NCBI GenBank assembly: GCA_917880885.1
Contig: OU862917.1
Span: 52,374,727-52,438,726 of the forward strand
Direction: 5' to 3'
DNA: 64,000 nucleotides
From: Limnephilus marmoratus
Lineage: Eukaryota; Arthropoda; Insecta; Trichoptera; Limnephilidae
Shown here: piece after piece, positions 20,638 to 29,673 of the stretch
How the letters are laid out: the number at the start of each line of letters is the position of its first letter
How positions within the stretch are numbered: the first letter of the stretch is position 1
Made by a program: the position numbers and the translations under genes
The notes under the pieces: generated by a model
Seen by the model: only the letters and a program-made list of their open reading frames with translations
Told to the model about the DNA's origin: nothing
Database searches by the model: none

Positions 20638-23600
20638 CTGCAACAAACAAATAACATTTACTTTTTACTAGTGATGCAACGAATACGAATACGAATATTC
20701 GTATTCGCCGAATAGTAGACATTTACCAAATATTCGTATTCGGCGAATATATATTTACGAATACAAATACTATAAAAAAAACGGAAAAAATTCGGTTTAT
20801 GGGGGAAATTCCTAAAAAATAAAACTAGTTATTTTTATACTAATTTTGGGTCGGGGAATCCGAATCTGAAAGAATTAGGCGGCGGCAAGCAATATTAACT
20901 GAATTACACGACTTTAAAATTTTCTATACACACACACATGAAAATAGTCATTTCGGAAGCATTTTGACACACGAAGTACGAAGATCGTAGAAAAACAAGA
21001 AATGTACAAAAACATGTGCCGGCAGTGTTACCAGCTCTCAAAAAACATAACACATTAACCTGATGAATTACGACTATCTCAACGGCCGTATTCTTAAACC
21101 AAAAGTATGAAAATTCGTAGTCTTAAAAATGCGTAACCTAACCTAACCTAACGCTAGGTTTGTGTAACATGGTTTGTGCCCCTTTATACCGCCTGCTCGC
21201 GTCACGGCAAAAAAACATCCCTGTTTTCAAGTAGTTTAGCGGCTACGCTAGGTTTGTGTAACATGGTTTGTGCCCCTTTATACCGCCTACTCGCGTCACG
21301 GCAAAAAAACATCCCTGTTTTCAAGTAGTTTAGCGGCTACGCTAGGTTTGTGTAACATGGTTTGTGCCCCTTTATACCGCCTGCTCGCGTCACGGCAAAA
21401 AAACATCCCTGTTTTCAAGTAGTTTAGCGGCTACGCTAGGTTTGTGTAACATGGTTTGTGCCCCTTTATACCGCCTGCTCGCGTCACGGCAAAAAAACAT
21501 CCCTGTTTTCAAGTAGTTTAGCGGCTACGCTAGGTTTGTGTAACATGGTTTGTGCCCCTTTATACCGCCTGCTCGCGTCACGGCAAAAAAACATCCCTGT
21601 TTTCAAGTAGTTTAGCAGCTACGCTGGGTTTATGTAACATGGTTTGTGATACAAAAGTGAGTAAAATTTATAAAAAATAAGTACTTAAAATATAAACATG
21701 TTATTTTACGTTATTGATATTACCGCTTAATGGCAACACTTAATTTTGTGTGGTAAAAACATCTATGTTATCTTGTTTTTCTATGATCTTCGAACTTCGT
21801 GTGTCAAAATGCTTCCGAAATGACTATTTTCATGTGTGGGTGTATAGAAAATTTTAAAGTCGTGTAATTCAGTTAATATTGCTTGCCGCCGCCTAATTCT
21901 TTCAGATTCGGATTCCCCGGTCCATAGTTAGTATAAAAATAACTAGTTTGATTTTTTAGGAATTTCCCCCATAAACCGAACTTTAGCCAAAAAAACTTTT
22001 GAACTAATAAATTGTCACAGAAATGTCAAAATGTCTACGGATTTTGTGGCACTGTACTATGAACCTCGAATTTTTCATTTAATACGCGTTCTTTCTCTTA
22101 GTAGTTTCAGTATTTGACAGTCGATAGCACAGATCAAGTGCAAGTGTATTGTTACATGTGAGTTAGCTGCGAAGTAAAAGGAACTAAATTTAAATAAAAT
22201 GTCCCCTCGTAAACGTGATCAAAGTGATATATGGAAACATTTCGATAAATTACTGAGTAAGTAGCTAGCTATGTAGTGTTTTTGTTTGCTTTTCAGTTTT
22301 GTAGTGTAATATATTATTGTAATCGTAACGTAGTGTTGTGGTTATTTAATTTAGATTTACTTTTTTCAACGGCTGGCAACATCCAAACTGAAAAAAGAAA
22401 TCGCCATCACCAGCGAATCTACAAATGTTATGTTTTCTGAATAAAAATTTGAAAGTTGTAAATTTTAATTATTTAATTATTTTAATTATACGAGAATCGA
22501 ACCCCAATCAACTGCTTGGAAGGCAACCATCCTAACCATTACACCACCAACTATTTTAAGATTGGCGGCATAAATGCATTATGTACTGAAAACATAAGAA
22601 TTATATATTTTTAAATATTACGTACATGTAGGTAGTAGATTTACCAAAATTAATACGAGTGAAAGATGGATGTTTAAATGTTGCAGAAAATTGTGACGTT
22701 TTGATTAATTTTGCAAATGATCTCATGTAACAAATATGGCACACCTTTCAATAACATGGAATAAATAATATGAAGAATGGTCAAAAATAATTCTCTCATA
22801 ATATCAGAAAATTGTGACATTTTGACTCATTTTCCACATGATCTAGGCATGACAAATATGACACACCTTTCAATAACATGGTTAATAAATAATATGATTA
22901 TGATGTCAAAAAAAATTCTCTCATAAGACAGAAAATTAGGACATTTTGACTCATTTTCTAAATGATCTCGTGTGACAAATATGGCAAACCTTTCAATAAC
23001 ATGGTTAATAAATAATATGATTATGATGTCAAAAAAAATTCTCTCATAAGACAGAAAATTAGGACATTTTGACTCATTTTCTAAATGATCTCGTGTGACA
23101 AATATGGCAAACCTTTCAATAACATGGTTAATAAATAATATGATTATGATGTCAAAAATAATTCTCTCATAAGACAGAAAATTAGGACATTTTGACTCAT
23201 TTTCTAAATGATCTCATGTGAAAAATACGGCAAACCTTTCAATAACATGGTTAATAAATAATATGATTATGATGTCAAAAATAATTCTCTCATAAGACAG
23301 AAAATTAGGACATTTTGACTCATTTTCCAAATGATCTCGTGTGACAAATATGGCAAACCTTTCAATAACATGGTTAATAAATAATATGATTATGATGTCA
23401 AAAATAATTCTCTCATAAGATGGTGTAAAAATATTTAAACGATTCTTTAAACCATGGGTCAGCAACCTTTTGTGGTCCAAGGGCCAAATATTTGCCTTGG
23501 GAACTTGCGCGGGCCGCACTTAAAAATTCTCTAGCCACCCCCCCCCCCCTCCCCCCCGGGACGGATCTCATTTGACTAGGTAGTAGTTTTTATGATGTCG

Positions 23601-26600
23601 AAATTGTCAACTTTAATGGGGGGGGGGGGGGGGTAACACAACGTTATCCGCCCCGGGTGGCACCCATGCTAGCTACGCCACTGCATATCATTACAGTGTA
23701 ACTACAATATTTCAGTTCTAAAAAAAAACGGTTTTCGTATTTTTACGACATTATCATTTTTTAAGAAAGAGTAAAAGAAATGTCTAAGAAATTTCGAACA
23801 TAACTTTATGGGATTTTTGTTGTTTAAGACTTGCAAGTTCAAGTTCTTTAATATTTGCTTGCATTTTTGATGTGGAAACGCGTAGTATTGCGTCCAAATG
23901 TAAATGTGATAATCGTTGTTTCAATTCAATTCAAATTGAAAAAGTTTGCTCACAAATATACGTACTACCAAACATAGTAATTATTTGCTGAGCAAACCTT
24001 TTTAATTCTTTGTACTTTTCGGAAGGCAAACTCCCGTAGAAATCTACCAAGTGATTTTTTCCTTAAATACCATTTTAAGGATATTATCACTTTGCAAATC
24101 TATCATGTTGATTTGCAAATAGCTTGGTACATTATCGATATCCACTGCGAAGGGGTTTTCGAAAATCTCCATCTTACATGAGATTTTTTTTAAATCAGCA
24201 AATCTGTTTTCAAACTCAGTTTGAAGTTGTAGTAATGCACTTTTCATATTAGTATTTTCCCAAATAAAATTTATCCTAGCTTCTTCTACTGCTTTCTTGC
24301 AATTTGAATAATGATCGAGTTTTCTTTCATCGATATGCTTGATAAACAATGATAGTTTAATTTCAAATGATTTAACATCTGAATACATATGGCATATCAA
24401 TTTATTTTTTCCCTGTAAATGAGTATTGAGTAGATTCAGTTCGGCAGTCAAATCAGTTAAAAATCTAAGATCTCCCCTTATCTTCGCTATCCATTCGCTC
24501 CCTTTCACTCCGTTGTGTATGATATCGTCCGTCACGTGCGTTGCGGTGAGAATCTTGCGGGCCGCACCAAGACCCCTCCCCGCATGCGGCCCGCGGGCCA
24601 CAGGTTGCCGACCCATGCTTTAAACGAACATAAAACGTTTAAAATTTGAATGATAAATTGATGATTTATTGATGAACCCAAGGCTCAGCTGTTTTGCAGA
24701 AATTCAAGTGTGACAAAGTCATCAAGTGGCCATTTTGTTTTTTGATGGGTTCTCGTTAAATGCCGATGTCGATTTCAGCTTTTGAACAAATTGTGAACAG
24801 CAGAAGAGGACAGCTATAATGTTTGTCAGCTTATCCAAATTTGATAGGAAGCTGAAACGCATCTAGAATCGGCGTTTAACGGAGATCTTTCAAATATCAA
24901 AATAAAACAAAATGGCGCTGAATGATCATTTGATGACAATGTTACATTCGAATTTCTGTGAAACAATGTAAGAAATCTGAAGTGAGCCAATTTTCTTGTA
25001 GGTGTGGTTGGTTAGCGCATAGAGGGGGTTTACCTTCAGTTCGAGCAGTTCTTCCAGAGAGAAGTACAGTACCGTGGAGTAGGTGGTGGGGAGGATGTCC
25101 AGGTAAGCCTTCCAGAAGGGATCTGCAAATCAATACAACTCCTTAGAACAATGCTGCTTCCACAGACAAGATTCTGTATAAATGTAGTATTAAAATTTCA
25201 TAATATGTAAAAACCTAATGTAAAACCGATTTTATAAACATGTAATTTAAATTTCTTTAACAAAAAAAAATAAAAGTAGGTGTTCCGCTGACAACTCAAC
25301 CGTTGTATTATTTTTATGTAAAAATAAACATGTTTTCTGGAGCCCTAAATTATGGCGGCTCGGACGGAATGGGTTATCACCAGCCGCCTGTTTCAATTTA
25401 TGCAAGAAAAAAACATCACCAAAAAGCATGTTTTATTTTATTTTGCAAAGTTCAGGCACAAATATTTAAATGTTTTACAATTGTTTTAAAGAACTCAATT
25501 TGTATGTTGTACAATAAATCCATAACCGAAAGGGGGTTCGTAAGTAGGGAATTTTGAACATGGTCTTTGAATCGAAGTACTTTAACTAATAAAGTAAAAT
25601 AGTTTTGGTAATATCCTAGATATTAGTGTAATAGCTGATCCATAGATGGCACTAGATAATATATGTACATATGGTTATAGATGGCAGCTGTCAATATTGT
25701 AGAGACCGAGTGAATAATAAATAAGGTGGAAACCTCAAGGTCGGGGTCCACATAATTCCAACCGCCTACTAAATAAGATGAGCCCATTGTCAATCTATCA
25801 CAACAAAGGCCAAAGGATTTTGGTGACCCTGGAGTTTTATCATTAAAAGTTTAGACAACCCCGGAGATACAACAGTTTTGATTTTTGAACAGGGGTTCGG
25901 CGTTTGTGAGTTATGTATGATTATTTATTGGCGTTGAGTATTGTTTTTTGACAGAGCTTGCAAAAATAAATACACAACTAAACGCAAATTAATAAATTCT
26001 GTTAATTCAGTCCTTTTTCACAGATCTGCTCAACCCGAGGTGTTTCATGACGCTGATGGGTTTCATTCGTGTTTGTGTTCCGATCGGCCTAGCAGATCGG
26101 AGGAATTCAGATTTTGGAATTCCGCACATTAAGGGTACCTACCTACACGGTAGGTATCGCCAGTCCGTTGCTAACAACCATCATGTCATTGTGTTGACAT
26201 TTCGCTCTACGTTAAAACGTTATTTATCTTATCGTAACATAAAGTATAAACCCTATCGTGTTGTATTGTATGCTTTGTGTAAACTTTTTATATGAATCGA
26301 CTCGTGACTCAGATTTCTATCGTGGATTATAAAATAACCCAAAACATTTGCGCGCTTATGGATATATCTGTGATTGTAACAAGTGTCTACGTCCCCGAAT
26401 GGAAACCAAACCAGAAGACACAATAGCAGTGAGTACCACTTAATTGTGAATTACCATATCTTGTTTGGTGGTCGGGCATAGCTCGTATCGAAAGATCGTA
26501 CCGAGTGATCCATAAGCGTTTTAAATAGCAATGTCACGAATCACGAGGAAAGTACCTACATAGTGGGTGCCAAGTACCAACTCACCAGCGGAGAACTTCT

Positions 26601-27266
26601 TCAGGAGCAGGAACATGGCGAGGGTGACATTCGGCATATACTTGAGAATAGGATCTTTGGTAATCAGATTTCCTAAAATAGATTTCTTGGCGCATTCTTC
26701 CGTCAGCATGAGCTTCCTTGGCACATTCAGTATGAGATCTCCACGACCGAATGACTTCTTGGCTTTCAAACCCAAGCCCATTTGAGGAAACTCGCATATA
26801 TCTATATCTGAAATGGAAAATACAGATAAATAATGAGATTCACTGTGCTCACTAGAAGCGATGTAAGTATTGCAATTTCTCTCTAATGCCCACTTCAGCT
26901 GAAACCTTAGTAGAGGGAGAAGATATACTAGAATTTAAACCATTCAAATCTGCACTTACCTTCGCAGTTCACGCCATTCTCTTTAATCCAGAGCTTAAAA
27001 TTATCAACGGCATCTTGACGACTTTTCTGTTGAGCTTCTTCCGGAGGTTCCAGCGATTTAATAAGACCCAATATTCTATTAACCTCTTTGTAAACCTCCC
27101 AAAGTGTTTCATTATTTGGAGTTTGTACGACAACCTGCTTCAGTAAATCGTCAACCAATCGGTCTAACTGTTTCCTTTTTTTAGTTGAAATGGTTCGGTT
27201 TGGCTCCGTTATATTCTCTGCCTTTTTAGCATTAACATTTCGACTGACTTGGCTTTTTTTACCCAT
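20498..27266 (-). CDS. SETD3: SETD3, actin-histidine N-methyltransferase, N-terminal 252 residues (4 exons)
   Basis: Minus-strand join 27266-26960, 26807-26586, 25122-25034, 20637-20498; every junction is AG/GT and phases match. The start is ATG at 27266-27264 (MGKKSQVSRN), as the family begins MGKKSR. SETD3 methylates a conserved actin histidine. Seen: basic N-terminus, ENGVNCEDIDICEFPQMGLG, the start of the SET domain (GLGLKAKKSFGRGDLI, VPRKLMLTEECAKKSILG, ITKDPILKYMPNVTLAMFLL), then DPFWKAYLDILPTTYSTVLY and RQFAYFHKMLQ...HFTYNQYR. The last donor (AG|GTCAG) requires another exon, but no SET-N/SET-C part (the WDMCNH region) or Rubisco-LSMT-like substrate-binding domain was found between it and position 1. 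Vertebrate SETD3 is ~594 residues, so over half is missing: beyond the left edge, lost, or overlooked. If intact, the plus-strand gene at 12.1-15.4 kb sits in its intron. Confidence 0.88.
20672..20770. repeat. Palindromic CGAATA-rich repeat
   Basis: Starts TAGTGATGCAACG and continues with CGAATACGAATATTCGTATTCG and an inverted echo (ATATTCGTATTCGGCGAAT). It looks like a hAT-type miniature element, but the second terminus and a TSD were not identified. It adjoins SETD3 exon 4. Confidence 0.4.
20783..21988. mobile_element. Fold-back element with tandem-repeat core (copy 1)
   Basis: Flanked by 8-bp duplications AAAAAAAC (20775-20782, 21989-21996). Long inverted arms of about 230 bp (20783-21020 and 21765-21988) share TTCGGTTTATGGGGGAAATT and GAAAGAATTAGGCGGCGGCA. 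The centre has five 94-bp tandem copies (21151-21625). No protein is encoded. It lies in SETD3 intron 3. Confidence 0.85.
21151..21625. repeat. 94-bp tandem repeat, 5 copies
   Basis: Unit starts ACGCTAGGTTTGTGTAACAT and ends GTTTTCAAGTAGTTTAGCGG plus CT; starts at 21151, 21245, 21339 and onward at 94-bp spacing. Copies are almost identical. The same unit occurs twice at 31022-31210. Confidence 0.95.
22491..22552 (-). pseudogene. tRNA-Gly(UCC)-like pseudogene or SINE head
   Basis: The minus strand reads AGTTGGTGGTGTAATGGTTA, then GGATGGTTGCCTTCCAAGCA (anticodon TCC) and GGGGTTCGATTC (T arm). D-, anticodon- and T-arm sequences match glycine tRNA, but the 3' acceptor strand does not pair with the 5' strand, so a functional tRNA is unlikely. 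Confidence 0.6.
22680..23425. repeat. 123-bp tandem repeat, about 6 copies
   Basis: The unit contains ACAGAAAATTAGGACATTTT, then GACTCATTTTCTAAATGATC and CCTTTCAATAACATGG. Starts at 22927, 23050, 23173 and 23296 give an exact 123-bp period; the first two units are more diverged. It is intronic to SETD3 and directly abuts the hAT element at 23453. Confidence 0.9.
23453..24617 (-). mobile_element. hAT element, internally deleted, with transposase C-terminus
   Basis: Perfect 8-bp TSDs CTTTAAAC (23445-23452, 24618-24625). Inverted ends are CATGGGTCAGCAACCT at the left and the reverse complement of CATGGGTCGGCAACCT at the right, each followed by GC-rich GGGCC patches. It carries a broken transposase on the minus strand (see 23925-24617). 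It lies in SETD3 intron 3. Confidence 0.92.
23925..24617 (-). pseudogene. hAT-family transposase, C-terminal half, frameshifted
   Basis: A ~190-codon open frame contains FLTDLTAELNLLNTHLQGKN and KLICHMYSDVKSFEIKL, typical of hAT transposases related to the GTF2IRD2/ZBED group. At an A-run near 24057 the frame shifts, after which FYGSLPSEKYKELKRFAQQI and YICEQTFS appear, part of the hAT dimerisation region. The N-terminal zinc finger and most of the catalytic domain are absent. The first codons are translated terminal repeat, not genuine protein. Confidence 0.8.
25034..25122 (-). CDS. SETD3: SETD3 exon 3
   Basis: Encodes (D)PFWKAYLDILPTTYSTVLY and FSLEELLELK; phase 1 in, 0 out. Acceptor TTTGCAG, donor AAG|GTAAAC. 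Corresponds to the FWQPYIQTLP region of vertebrate SETD3. Confidence 0.88.
25123..26585 (-). other. SETD3 intron 2; nothing recognised
   Basis: No gene, SINE or bounded transposon identified. A stretch near 25620-25880 (GGTGACCCTGGAGTTTTATC) could be a degraded retroelement, but I cannot place its ends. Confidence 0.35.
26586..26807 (-). CDS. SETD3: SETD3 exon 2
   Basis: Encodes (D)IDICEFPQMGLGLKAKKSF, VPRKLMLTEECAKKSILGNL, then ITKDPILKYMPNVTLAMFLL and KKFSA; phase 1 in and 1 out. This is the first part of the SET domain, including the GxG-type segment of the methyl-donor pocket. Confidence 0.9.
26960..27266 (-). CDS. SETD3: SETD3 exon 1 (start codon)
   Basis: 102 codons plus 1 base, starting MGKKSQVSRNVNAKKAENIT and ending WIKENGVNCE(D). 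Donor AAG|GTAAGT. The Lys-rich N-terminus and the WIKENG segment parallel SETD3 orthologues. Confidence 0.88.
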
Positions 27267-28046
27267 TTTAGAATATATGTGGTTATTTTAGTAAAACGAT
27301 TTAAATAATATGTATAAAAGATATCCTTCTAAAACTTCATTCAAGTTTTTGACAGAAGGAGAATGACGGCGTTTTTGACAACTGAAGCACACTTTTTCTA
27401 TGACTATAAATAGAAAAAACGATATCTGATACTCAGGCTCAGGCAACAACTACAAAACCATACCCAAGTCTGCATAAATAGGACGAATGATGGAGAAAAT
27501 AAAAACATATCCTTGTTTGTCGCTTTGCCATTCAACTGCAGAAGTCTTTCATAACTTCCTCTTCCAGCAGTTCCAAGTAGACATTTATAAATAAAATTTT
27601 ATGTTAGTCAAATTTTATGTATAATTAAATTCTCACTTTGCTGCTATCACGACATCCACATTGAAAAGTTTTTGCTAACTCAGTCTCAGTGGCAGATTTC
27701 AGACGTGAAAAATTAGCACCTTATTGTTTTGAATTGCCGTCGTTCATTGAGATAAATATGTAAAAGTAAATACATTACTCGTCCTATGTTCTGACACGAG
27801 TAATAATACAAAAATTGAAATGATTATTTTAAAAACATGTCGGAGTACATAAAATTTACACGAAATAAACATTAAAATACAAGTTTTTTTTTTCCAACTC
27901 TCAGGATTCTCTCTCCCTCGGGTGAAGTGGAAGTCACTAAACCCCATCGGGTGCAAAATTAGGTGGATATCTAATAAGGCATATATTATATAAAATATCC
28001 TATTTGAATCTAGTGCAAAAAGCCCTTCCCGTCTGCCAAAAGTACG

Positions 28047-28346
28047 TAGCGGTGAAGTCCATATTTTAGAACATAATTATTAACATTTTTAATTTAAAAT
28101 AAAACAATAACTCCATCTATGTCTTCTTCACATATATGGAGAAATGGGAAGGGAACGGACGTGTTCTTTATCAATAGGGAACAATCTTTGTATGGGGGGG
28201 GGGGGTAAGATTGTTCCCTATTGATAAAGAACACGTCCGTTCCCTTCCCATTTCTCCATATATGTGAAGAAGACATAGATGGAGTTATTGTTTTATTTTA
28301 AATTAAAATGTTAATAATTATGTTCTAAAATATGGACTTCACCGCT
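28047..28346. repeat. Near-perfect 140-bp palindrome around a G-run
   Basis: Arm 28047-28188 pairs with 28207-28346 with about one or two indels (TAGCGGTGAAGTCCATATTT ... GGGAACAATCTT). The short spacer includes a run of about 12 G. A third partial copy with another G-run follows at 28347-28445. Confidence 0.9.
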
Positions 28347-28513
28347 AACAATCTTTGTATGGGGGGGGGGGGGGGTAAGATTGTTCCCTATTGATAAAGA
28401 ACACGTCCGTTCCCTTTCCATTTCTCCATCTATGTCTTCTTCCTCCCCCTACACTTGACGAGTCCAGCCCATTATATATTATAACACACATGTAACCTAA
28501 TGTTAGTAGAGAA

Positions 28514-28575
28514 TTATACTGCCCTGATGAAGCTACGGTTGTAGCGAAACCCGGTCGGCATAAAGTATATAAAAT
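28514..28575 (+). ncRNA. Hammerhead-ribozyme-like motif (copy A)
   Basis: CTGATGA (28524-28530), stem II GCTAC/GTAGC (28532-28536 with 28541-28545, loop GGTT), GAAAC (28546-28550), then GTC (28554-28556) as the expected cleavage triplet. Stem I is TGCC/GGCA (28520-28523 with 28557-28560) plus an outer TATAC/GTATA (28515-28519 with 28565-28569) across an internal loop. Stem III would be tiny. One extra base (A28531) sits between CTGATGA and stem II, unlike the canonical core. Similar ribozymes occur in Penelope-like retroelements. Confidence 0.5.
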
Positions 28576-29608
28576 AAAAGTGGTGTTTATAAAGTTATTG
28601 TTTTATTTTAAATTAATAATGTCGCATTACAAAGTATCCGCTTCATATGAACAAAAATTAACATTTTTATTTGATTTACTTAAAATTATTTTAAATCAAT
28701 GGTTTACAGATTTTTATAAATTAATTCTATTCACATTCAAATAAAAATATATCCATGTAATATTACATCTGATTTTCTAATTAAACGTATTAATTAAATT
28801 GTATGAAAATTGAAGGGCTCGTGAAAATGATTTCGTTTAGATTTTTTCAACTAATAAAAGCTATTGTTTGTTATTTTTGAGTAGTAGTAAATGAAAATTT
28901 AAAGAAACAATTCAAAAATGTAAATACTCCCCCAAAGTTCTTACATAAACCGAGTGATTTCAGAAAATAAAAATATTTCCATTATGGCATCCCTAATTTA
29001 CCACTGCTCCCTGAAAATATCTATGGAATTAATTAACAGAGAAGTTGGAAAAAGAACATTCGAAAATCGACGAAAACAGAAAACACACTTCCACACTTGT
29101 CAAAAACGGCGTTCGTCCTGTCATTGAGTCACGGTCTGACTACGCCGCTGTTTTTGTTTTAAAAATAATTGTCGTATCTACTTGTAAGTCATTGAATGTT
29201 ATTTGTGTCATTTACTATTAGTTTAAAACGTTAGTTTGACTTGTTACTTTGTAGTTTTCTTATAATATTAGGATAACTTTTCATGTGTCTTCTTCCCACG
29301 CCTCTCGCCCATTCTAGATTCTTGGTTGGTATAGCAACGCATCGGAAATCGGAATGGAGAGCTTGATAAATATGCATAGAATTTATAGCACCCTTCCCGT
29401 CAATGCCCTCCTTTTAACACATATTAATTCAAATCAAATAATTGTTTTATCCGTTCCATGAATGCTCAACGTTGTGGATACTTCAACGTCATGGATTTTT
29501 CAACAGATCTGTCTCAGATTGAGATCTGGATTGTATGAGGGATGAAAAAATGTTGGTAGAAATGTTTAATTACAAATAAATTTTGTTTCAGGATTACAGA
29601 CACTAAAA

Positions 29609-29673
29609 ATGGACCAAGTAATTCAAAGTATTACATCCAACGTGGAAAGGCAGTTGGATTCTGAACTGGAAAG
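29609..29673 (+). CDS. TXNDC9: TXNDC9 exon 1 (start codon)
   Basis: [20 protein letters not shown] then ER; ends phase 2 at GAAAG|GTAATT. The acceptor directly upstream shows the first exon is non-coding. Confidence 0.88.

Larger units (their letters stand above)
27267..29608. other. Head-to-head intergenic region of SETD3 and TXNDC9
   Basis: Divergent start codons lie 2.3 kb apart. It contains a long palindrome (28047-28346), a hammerhead-like motif (28514-28575) and AT-rich DNA. A TTTGTTTCAG acceptor at 29582-29591, 17 bases before the TXNDC9 ATG, indicates at least one upstream non-coding exon; a donor-like CTTGTAAGT near 29181 is a candidate. Promoter elements could not be assigned. Confidence 0.5.

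Noticed and set aside
21151..21625. Regular 94-bp direct repeats considered as a CRISPR-like array
   Set aside because: Units are head to tail with no unique spacers, lie in a eukaryotic intron and sit inside a fold-back transposon.
22491..22552. Functional tRNA-Gly gene
   Set aside because: Acceptor stem strands do not pair and the 3' end is unlike glycine tRNA.
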